A stretch of DNA of 64,000 nucleotides, from the NCBI GenBank assembly GCA_016716535.1, contig JADJWD010000002.1, positions 496,001-560,000 of the forward strand. The letters run 5' to 3'. Source of the DNA: Betaproteobacteria bacterium (GTDB lineage: Bacteria > Pseudomonadota > Gammaproteobacteria > Burkholderiales > Burkholderiaceae_C). The notes beneath the pieces were generated by a model. That model did no database searches, was not told the DNA's origin, and saw nothing but the letters and a program-made list of their open reading frames with translations. Below, piece by piece: positions 57,913-64,000 of this stretch. Numbering within the stretch: position 1 is the stretch's first letter; each line of letters opens with the position of its first letter. The position numbers and the translations under genes are program-made.

Positions 57913-58842
57913 GTGCCACGACCCAGAACCATCATCATGACGGGGGGAACGGAGGAGTTCTTCCCCTTCATCCGCGAATGTGTCGACTCCCTCGTCGACA
58001 ACGGCCTGCTGCAACGCGCCGACCTCGGCATCATCGACCACGGCATGACCGAGGCGCAACTGCGCACGTTCGCGTCGCAGGCGACGACGATCGTGCGGCC
58101 GACCTATGCCGAACTCGGCATGGACGTGCCCCAGAAGCTGCAGCGCGCGCCGTCGATCAACCTCGTCGCGCGCTCGAACCTGCCGGCGCTATTCCCCGGC
58201 TACGAGATCTACCTGTGGTTCGACGCCGACGCCTGGGCGCAGACGGCGGAGTTCTTCGATGTCTATGTCGACGCGGCGGCGCGCACCGGCTTCGCGGTCG
58301 CCAAGGACGACGGCTGCGGCTACCGCATGTCGTCGGTGGAGCGCCGCTGGTGGATCGGCAACTACATCCACGGCTTCGGGCTCATCGACGGCGTGCGCGG
58401 CGGCATCCTGAACACCGCGATCAACATCGGCGTCGTCGCCATCCACCGCGACGCGCCGCATTGGGCGCGCTACCGCCAGCGGCACCAGGCGACGATCGAT
58501 CGCACCGGCAAGATCAACCTCGACCAGCACGCGTGCCATGCGACGCTCGTGCTCGACCACTACCCGGTCGAATACGTGCCGGCCATCCACAACTGGCAGC
58601 CGATCCTGTCGATGCCGCACTGGGACAAGAACCGCGGCGTCTTCCGCGAGCCGTGCGCGAGCAGCCGCGTGCTGAGCATCGTGCACCTGGCCGGGCGCAA
58701 CAAGCGCGAAGTCCAGCGGGTGCCCACGACCGACGGCCAGTTCATCGAAACGGCGATCACCTATCCTGCGATCAAGCAGTTGCGAAGCAGCGCGCCGGCG
58801 TACGACGCGGCGCTGCCCCCCCGCAGCGGCGATCGCGGCTGA
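57913..58842 (+). CDS. putative glycosyltransferase with DxD motif
   Basis: A 309-residue GT-A-like protein. The metal/donor site is YLWFDADAWAQ (DxD), with ILNTAINIGVVAIHRDAPHW and DQHACHATLVL after it, reminiscent of GT8-like enzymes. I recognise no closer family. The start is GTG 57913; an internal ATG at 57940 is an alternative. Probably adds a sugar to the polymer repeat. Confidence 0.65.
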   Translation: MPRPRTIIMTGGTEEFFPFIRECVDSLVDNGLLQRADLGIIDHGMTEAQLRTFASQATTIVRPTYAELGMDVPQKLQRAPSINLVARSNLPALFPGYEIYLWFDADAWAQTAEFFDVYVDAAARTGFAVAKDDGCGYRMSSVERRWWIGNYIHGFGLIDGVRGGILNTAINIGVVAIHRDAPHWARYRQRHQATIDRTGKINLDQHACHATLVLDHYPVEYVPAIHNWQPILSMPHWDKNRGVFREPCASSRVLSIVHLAGRNKREVQRVPTTDGQFIETAITYPAIKQLRSSAPAYDAALPPRSGDRG

Positions 58843-58876
58843 TGCCGCGGCCACGCGGCATCTCGCCAGCACCTCC

Positions 58877-59944
58877 ATGTCCCACGCTCGACAAGCGGCA
58901 TCGACGCTCGCCGCACCGATGGCCGAGCTGCGCGCACCGCCCGAGCGCGCGCCGCAGACGCTGGCGCACCGCCTGAACTACTGGGTCGTCGAGCGCGCGA
59001 AGGTCGAGGTCCTGCGGTGGCGGCACGCGCGCGAGCTGCGGCCGCAGACGGTGCGCCGCGAGGCACTCGACAAAGCGCGCTTCGTGCTCATCACGACGCT
59101 GCGCAACGAGGCGTTCCGGCTGCCGTACTTCTTCCGCTACTACCGCAGCATCGGCGTCGAGCACTTCATCATCGTCGACAACCAGTCCGACGACGGCCTG
59201 CATGCGCTGGTCGAGGACATGCCCGACGTGTCCGTCTGGGTCGCCTGTGGCAGCTACAAGCGCTCGCGCTACGGCGTCGTCTGGATGAACCACCTGCTGT
59301 CCCGCTACTGCGCCGGCAAGTGGATCGTCAACGCCGACCCCGACGAGATCCTCGTCTTTCGCGACGAAGACGCCAGCGGCCTGCCGGGGCTCGCGCGCCG
59401 CCTCGAGAGCCAGCGCGTGCGCGGCCTCGCGACGATGATGGTCGACATGTACTCCGACCGCCCGGTCGAGGAGAACCTGTACCGGCCGGGCGAAGATCCG
59501 CTCGCGGTGTGCCCGTACTTCGACGCCTGGGGCTACCGCGAGACGGTCGAGACGCCGCTGGCCGTCAAGCACGTGCGCGGCGGGCCCCGGGCGCGCCTCT
59601 TCTTCGCGCGCATCGAGGCGAGCCCGATGCTGCAGAAGACGCCATTCGTGAAGTGGCGCTGGTTCTACGCCTTCACCCGCGGCTCGGCGTGCGAGGTGTG
59701 GCCGCCGAACCTGGCCGACCGCGCGTACGCCAACCGGCGCGGCATGCCCGGCGCCCTGCTGCACTTCAAGTTCCTGGCGCAGTTCGTCGACAAGGTGCAC
59801 GAAGAGCGGCAGCGCAAGCAGCACACCGACGAATACGTCAGCTACCGCAAGGGCCTGGAGGGCACCCTCGGCACGTTCATGTTCGAGGGCAGCCGGCTGT
59901 ACGAGGGCTGGATCTCGCTCGTCGAGGCGGGACTCCTCGTCTGA
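58877..59944 (+). CDS. glycosyltransferase family 2/92-like protein
   Basis: 355 residues. LITTLRNEAFRLPYFFRYYRSIGVEHFIIVDNQSDDG is the start of the Glyco_tranf_2_4 (GT92-like) domain; VNADPDEILVF is the DxD site; HFKFLAQFVDK lies near the end. No membrane segment. It is likely a sugar-adding enzyme for the polysaccharide; donor unknown. ATG 58877. Convergent with the aminotransferase gene. Confidence 0.83.
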   Translation: MSHARQAASTLAAPMAELRAPPERAPQTLAHRLNYWVVERAKVEVLRWRHARELRPQTVRREALDKARFVLITTLRNEAFRLPYFFRYYRSIGVEHFIIVDNQSDDGLHALVEDMPDVSVWVACGSYKRSRYGVVWMNHLLSRYCAGKWIVNADPDEILVFRDEDASGLPGLARRLESQRVRGLATMMVDMYSDRPVEENLYRPGEDPLAVCPYFDAWGYRETVETPLAVKHVRGGPRARLFFARIEASPMLQKTPFVKWRWFYAFTRGSACEVWPPNLADRAYANRRGMPGALLHFKFLAQFVDKVHEERQRKQHTDEYVSYRKGLEGTLGTFMFEGSRLYEGWISLVEAGLLV

Positions 59945-59988
59945 GCACCGCCGCCGCCGCTCGGGCCGGGTCGCCCCGGCCGCCGCGA

Positions 59989-61137
59989 TCAACGACCCGG
60001 CTGCAGGATGTCGCGCAGCGCGGCGCTGACGACTTCGGTGTCTTCCTTCGTCGTCTGGCCGCTCGAGGGCAGGTTGATGCCGTACTTCGAGATGCGCTGC
60101 GAGACGACGTTGGCGGCCGAGAAGCGCCGCGCCGGCTCGTGCTCGGCGAAGGCGGGCATCGTCGACAGCGGCGTGAAGATCGGCCGCGTGTCGATGCCGC
60201 GCTTGTCCATCTGCTCCATCAGGTCGTGGCGCGTCATGCCGAAGCGCTCGTCGATGACGACGCTGGGCATCCAGAAGCAGTTGTAGACGTTGGCCGGCTC
60301 GGCGTTGATCTGCACGCCTTCCAGGCCTTTGAGCTGCGCGGCGTACCAGCCGAAGATCTGCCGCTTCTTCTCGACCAGCGCGTCCAGCCGCGTCATCTGC
60401 GACCAGCCGAGCGCCGCCTGCACGGCGCTCATCTTGTACTTGAACGCGATCTCGGTGTTGAAGAACAGCTGGTACTTGCCGGCCACCGACGTGCGCCCGT
60501 GGTCGCGCAGGAAGTTCGCGCGGTCGAACAGCTTCTTGTCGTTGGTCAGCAGCATGCCGCCTTCACCGCACGACACGGTCTTCGAGCCGTGGAAGCTGAG
60601 GATCGACATGTCGCCGAACGCGCCGGCCGGCCGGCCGTCGAGCTTGGAGCCCAGGCTCTCGGCGGCGTCCTCGATCAGCGCCAGGCCGTGCTTGTCGGCG
60701 ATGCGGCGCAGGCGCGGCCAGTCGCACATCGAGCCGTAGAGATCGACGCCGAGGATCGCCTTCGTGCGCGGCGTGATCGCGCGCTCGACCGCGTCGGGGT
60801 CGATGCACCACGTGTCGGGCAGGATGTCGACCATCACCGCTTCGGCGCCCGTCTGGTAGATCGGCGCGACCGAGGCGATCCACGTCACGTCGGGCACCAG
60901 CACTTCGTCGCCGGCCTTCAGCCCGGCCGTCGCGAACGACAGATGCAGCGCCGACGAGGCATGCGGCACGGCGATGGCATAACGCATGTCGCATTGGCGC
61001 GCCGTCTCGGCTTCGAACTTGGAGATGTATTCGTTCCAGTTCGCGTACCAGTTCGTGCGCGCGGCGTCGGCCACGGCTTGCACGTCGGCTTCGGTGATCG
61101 ACGGGCCGGCGACGGCTATTCTGCGCATCCCTTGCAT
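59989..61137 (-). CDS. DegT/DnrJ/EryC1/StrS aminotransferase (perosamine synthase-like)
   Basis: A 382-residue PLP-dependent sugar aminotransferase. The PLP Lys is in SFHGSKTVSCGEGG; the Asp of IEDAAESLGS contacts the pyridine ring; KYKMSAVQAALG is conserved in the family. N-terminal IAVAGPSIT and NWYANWNEYISKFE match perosamine-synthase-like enzymes. It converts an NDP-4-keto-6-deoxysugar to an aminosugar. ATG 61137 has GGAG upstream; the frame is open much further but not protein-like. It is the only gene here on the minus strand between the glycosyltransferases and the flippase. Confidence 0.88.
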   Translation of the reverse strand: MQGMRRIAVAGPSITEADVQAVADAARTNWYANWNEYISKFEAETARQCDMRYAIAVPHASSALHLSFATAGLKAGDEVLVPDVTWIASVAPIYQTGAEAVMVDILPDTWCIDPDAVERAITPRTKAILGVDLYGSMCDWPRLRRIADKHGLALIEDAAESLGSKLDGRPAGAFGDMSILSFHGSKTVSCGEGGMLLTNDKKLFDRANFLRDHGRTSVAGKYQLFFNTEIAFKYKMSAVQAALGWSQMTRLDALVEKKRQIFGWYAAQLKGLEGVQINAEPANVYNCFWMPSVVIDERFGMTRHDLMEQMDKRGIDTRPIFTPLSTMPAFAEHEPARRFSAANVVSQRISKYGINLPSSGQTTKEDTEVVSAALRDILQPGR

Positions 61138-61239
61138 GACAACGACTCCGCTATGAACTGCGACGGAGTCTATCGACAAACCCCCTCTGGCTTCGTGCTT
61201 CATCCCGCAGACGAGCGGGTTGTGCACGAACCGTAGCTG

Positions 61240-62670
61240 ATGGCTTCGACATCCTTGCAGGCATCGGCCATCTGGCGCTTCACCGAGGCCATCGGTGGCG
61301 AGGCCATCTCGTTCATCGTCTTCACGATGCTGGCGCGGCTGCTCGTGCCGGCGGACTTCGGCGCCGTCGCGCTGGCCGCGTCGATCCTCGCGCTGTTTCA
61401 GCTGCTCCTGTACCACGGCGCGCTCGAGTCGCTGATCCAGCTGCCGAACTACGAGCCGCGCCACTTCCAGGCGGCGACCGCAGCCAATGTCGCGCTGGCC
61501 CTCGTGCTGGTCGTCGTCGGCGCGGCGCTCGCCTGGCCGCTCGGCTGGGTGCTCGGGCGCAGCCAGTTCGTCGTCATCCTGCTCGCGCTGCTGCCGATGC
61601 TGCTGCTGCGCGCGGTGATGTCGCCGCTGCTCGCGGTGCTGCGGCGGCAGATGAATTTCCGCGCCATCGCGTTGCGCTCCGTCGTCGCCGTCTTCAGCGG
61701 CGGCGCGGTCGCGATCGCCCTGGCGGCGGGCGGCGCCGAAGCGTGGGCCCTTGTCGCGCAGCAGTGGACGACCGAGCTCGTCGGCACGCTGATGCTCATC
61801 AAGAGCTCGCCGCTGAAGCCCTGGCAGATGCGCTGGGACCGCCGCTCGCTGGACGAGCTGCGCCCGGTGGCGCTGCCGGTGACGGGGGCGCACTTCGCGG
61901 CCGGCACGGCGCGGCGGCTCGATATCTTCGCGGTCGGCCTGCACCTGGGCAATGCGACGGTCGGCGTGTACTTCATGGTCGCACGGCTCATCTTCGCGAT
62001 GCAGATGCTGTCGCTGAACGGCCTGGGCGAAATCGCGATGGTCGTGATGTCGCGGCTGCGCCCGCTGCTCGCGCAGCCGTGGCCCGAAACGTCGGCGGTG
62101 CTGCGGCTGGCGGCGTGGCCGACCTGCCTGCTGTTCGGGCTGATGGCGCTGGTCGGGCCGCGCCTCGTGCCGATCGTCTTCGGCCCGGCGTGGCAGCCGG
62201 CGGCGCTGCCGATGGCCGTCTACGCGGCGCTGAGCCCCGCAGGCGCGCTCGTCAGCCTGATCGGCGTGAGCCTCGTCTCGGCGGGCAACGCGACGGCGTT
62301 TCAGCGGCTGTCGATCACGCTGGCCTTCGCGCAACTCGGCGCGATCTTCGTCGCCGCGCCGTGGGGGCTGATCGCCGTCGTCTCGGCGATCGGCGCCACG
62401 CAGGTGGTGGGCCTGCCGTATGCGCTGTCCACGCTGCGGCGCACCGAGGGCGTGTCATGGCGGCAGGTGCTGGCGCGGCTCGGGCCGGTCGGCGCCGGCT
62501 ATGCGGCGTGCGTCGTGCCGTGCGGCGCGGCGATCCTCTGGCGGCCCGAGTGGGTGTGGGCGGCCGGCGTGATGTTCGCGCTGGCCAGCGCCGCGTGGGG
62601 TTTCGTGATGTTGCGCGGCGACTGGCGGCTCGTCACGTCGGCATTGGCGCGCGCGAAGCCCGAGCGTTGA
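61240..62670 (+). CDS. oligosaccharide flippase (Wzx/WzxC-like)
   Basis: A 476-residue integral membrane protein with about 12-14 hydrophobic segments. It begins ASAIWRFTEAIGGEAISFIVFTMLARLLVPADFGAVALA, as in polysaccharide biosynthesis (MOP superfamily) flippases. It should move the lipid-linked repeat across the inner membrane. ATG 61240 has no clear ribosome site. Its 3' end overlaps the convergent Wzy-like gene by 38 bases. Confidence 0.87.
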   Translation: MASTSLQASAIWRFTEAIGGEAISFIVFTMLARLLVPADFGAVALAASILALFQLLLYHGALESLIQLPNYEPRHFQAATAANVALALVLVVVGAALAWPLGWVLGRSQFVVILLALLPMLLLRAVMSPLLAVLRRQMNFRAIALRSVVAVFSGGAVAIALAAGGAEAWALVAQQWTTELVGTLMLIKSSPLKPWQMRWDRRSLDELRPVALPVTGAHFAAGTARRLDIFAVGLHLGNATVGVYFMVARLIFAMQMLSLNGLGEIAMVVMSRLRPLLAQPWPETSAVLRLAAWPTCLLFGLMALVGPRLVPIVFGPAWQPAALPMAVYAALSPAGALVSLIGVSLVSAGNATAFQRLSITLAFAQLGAIFVAAPWGLIAVVSAIGATQVVGLPYALSTLRRTEGVSWRQVLARLGPVGAGYAACVVPCGAAILWRPEWVWAAGVMFALASAAWGFVMLRGDWRLVTSALARAKPER

Positions 62671-64000
62671 CGGCGCTTGCCGGTGGCTGCTCTGCCGCCC
62701 CGCCTGCCACCTCGCCCGGCGCCTTCGCTGCCGGCACGAACACGTTGCCGAAGACGAGCATCAGGTAGGTCATCTCGGGCGTGAGGAAGAAGCCGCCGGT
62801 GGCGATCCAGCAGAAGAACGCCGCCGCGCGCACCTGGATCGGGAAAGCCGGGTTGCGCAGCATCAGCGCCGTCAGTGCCACTGCGAGCAGCAGGCCCAGC
62901 AGCCCGTACTCGAACAGCAACTTGGCCAGCGTCGGGTCGTGGTACTCGTAGAACCAGCCCCAGGTGGTGCCGGTGCGGTAGATCGTGCCCGGGCCGTGGC
63001 CCATCCACACCGTCCACGGCTCGCGCGTGATCGAGTCCATGATGAGCTGGATCGGCGCGACGTAGCGCATGTGCGCGCTCGAGCGCGGCCGGCCGAACTC
63101 CTCGAGCCGCCCGAGCGTGAAGCCGAGGTTCAGCACGTCCCACAGCGCCAGTGCCAGGAGGCCGCCGACCAGCGCCACCGCACCCAGGCGCATGAACGTG
63201 CGCACGCGCAGCGGGAACAGCAGCCCGGCCGCCAGCACGAGCAGGCCCGAGCCGCTGTAGGTGAGCAGCAGCGCCGCCAGCAGCACGCCCATGCGCAGCC
63301 AGCGCCTGAAGTGGCCGATCTCGACCAGCAGCGCAAACGCCATCACCAGCGAGAACAGCGACGGCTCCTTGAAGAAGAAGCCGTTGGACTTGAACAGGCC
63401 GTCGCCCGCCGGGATCACGGTGTTGTAGCCGCCGCTGGAGCGCAGCACGGGCGGCAGGTTCGGCGTGAAGTCGAAGAGCCACGGCGCCTTGATCACGAAC
63501 TGCATGAGGAACTGCGCGATGCCCGCGATCGCGCAGAAGAGGCCGACGCCGGCGAAGACGCGCAGGATCCATTCGCTGTCGATGTCGGTGACGGCGCCCG
63601 CGCCCCCCGCCGCGGCGGACACGACCGCGGGCCGCACCATGAAGATGAACGGCAGGTACATCAGCACGAGCAGCACGAACGACGTCGGCGACGACGAGCC
63701 ATGCGCACCCCACGTCTCGTTGACCACCCAGCTCAGGCCCGCCAGCGACAGCAACGCGAAGAACACCACCAGGCGCGCCGCATTCAGTGCCAGGCGCCCG
63801 CTGAAGAGCGCCGCGGCGAGCAGCGCATAAGCGCCGAAGTGAGCGGCATTCAGCGAACTGCCGCCCAATGTGATGCCGAAGCGCTGCAACACGGTGCAGC
63901 CGAGCACGAGGAAGATGAACGCGGCGGGCACGATCGTCGTGCCGCTCGCGCGTTGCGCCAGCGCGGGCGGCAGGGCTGCTGCGGCCGAGGCCGACGCGGG
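62633..64000 (-). CDS. O-antigen polymerase/ligase-like membrane protein (partial)
   Basis: At least 432 residues with about ten membrane segments and a large loop containing GYNTVIPAGDG and GHGPGTIYRTGTTWGWFYEYHDPTLAKLLFEYGLLG, the latter typical of the Wzy/WaaL family C-terminal loop. A GTG at 63931 could be the start, but the frame stays open to the window edge at 64000, so the true start may lie outside. It probably polymerises or ligates the exported repeat units. Convergent with the flippase and overlapping it by 38 bases. Confidence 0.82.
   Translation of the reverse strand, partial: PASASAAAALPPALAQRASGTTIVPAAFIFLVLGCTVLQRFGITLGGSSLNAAHFGAYALLAAALFSGRLALNAARLVVFFALLSLAGLSWVVNETWGAHGSSSPTSFVLLVLMYLPFIFMVRPAVVSAAAGGAGAVTDIDSEWILRVFAGVGLFCAIAGIAQFLMQFVIKAPWLFDFTPNLPPVLRSSGGYNTVIPAGDGLFKSNGFFFKEPSLFSLVMAFALLVEIGHFRRWLRMGVLLAALLLTYSGSGLLVLAAGLLFPLRVRTFMRLGAVALVGGLLALALWDVLNLGFTLGRLEEFGRPRSSAHMRYVAPIQLIMDSITREPWTVWMGHGPGTIYRTGTTWGWFYEYHDPTLAKLLFEYGLLGLLLAVALTALMLRNPAFPIQVRAAAFFCWIATGGFFLTPEMTYLMLVFGNVFVPAAKAPGEVAGGAAEQPPASAVNARASRAPMPT

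Noticed and set aside
59017..61236. A 739-codon plus-strand open frame
   Set aside because: It overlaps the glycosyltransferase in another frame and is antisense to the aminotransferase, with no domain signature.

Overview
This window is about 70% GC and coding-dense. Genes often overlap by 4 bases (ATGA or TTGA), and Shine-Dalgarno sites of the AAGGAG type are common. The gene content (BoxABC/BoxR aerobic benzoate pathway, EpsF/EpsG chain-length proteins, EttA, RhlE, Bug/TctC-type remnants) suggests a chromosomal segment from a betaproteobacterium, probably Burkholderiales of the Rubrivivax/Ideonella/Leptothrix type. That placement is inferred from gene content and was not tested by phylogeny. 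I saw no tRNA, rRNA, CRISPR array or insertion sequence.

Region 1 (1-13.5 kb) is housekeeping and signalling: a LytS-type histidine kinase overlapping the start of its response regulator, a lipoprotein metalloprotease, ettA, a PAS histidine kinase paired with a REC-REC response regulator, a small membrane protein, rhlE, a repeat-rich lipoprotein and yciO.

Region 2 (13.5-28.3 kb) is a partly decaying catabolic island. Intact genes are a catabolic-type shikimate dehydrogenase, a Gfo/Idh/MocA oxidoreductase, an IclR regulator, a TIM-barrel isomerase, an AEC transporter, a KsdD/fumarate-reductase-like flavoprotein, 4-hydroxyphenylpyruvate dioxygenase and a sulfatase. Among them are relics: a TctC-TctA chimera, a flavoprotein pseudogene with deletions and frameshifts, a 5'-truncated NIPSNAP gene and a degraded toxin beside an intact antitoxin. 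A TGGAAT-type inverted repeat occurs at two promoters near the IclR gene. thpR, MarR, GNAT and TRIC-channel genes follow.

Region 3 (28.3-50.6 kb) is a large ring-carboxylate catabolism cluster. Its left part encodes what looks like a full alicyclic route from cyclohexanecarboxylate to pimeloyl-CoA: CoA ligase, acyl-CoA dehydrogenase, hydratase, BadH-like dehydrogenase and BadI ring-opening hydrolase. The ligase is fused to an N-terminal rubredoxin-like zinc ribbon and a rubrerythrin-like diiron domain, and a second ferritin-like protein lies in the same gene string. Its right part is the aerobic benzoyl-CoA epoxidation (box) pathway: benzoate-CoA ligase, boxA, boxB, boxC, regulator boxR, and the lower beta-oxidation enzymes that take 3,4-dehydroadipyl-CoA to succinyl-CoA and acetyl-CoA. 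The aldehyde dehydrogenase BoxD is not in the window. Three copies of an 18-bp BoxR-operator-like motif lie at the boxC promoter and between boxR and the ligase gene.

Region 4 (51-64 kb) is an exopolysaccharide locus: chain-length protein EpsF, tyrosine-kinase-like EpsG, an initiating sugar-phosphate transferase, three glycosyltransferases, a sugar-nucleotide SDR enzyme, glucose-1-phosphate cytidylyltransferase, a DegT-type aminotransferase, a Wzx-type flippase and a Wzy/ligase-type membrane protein running off the right edge.
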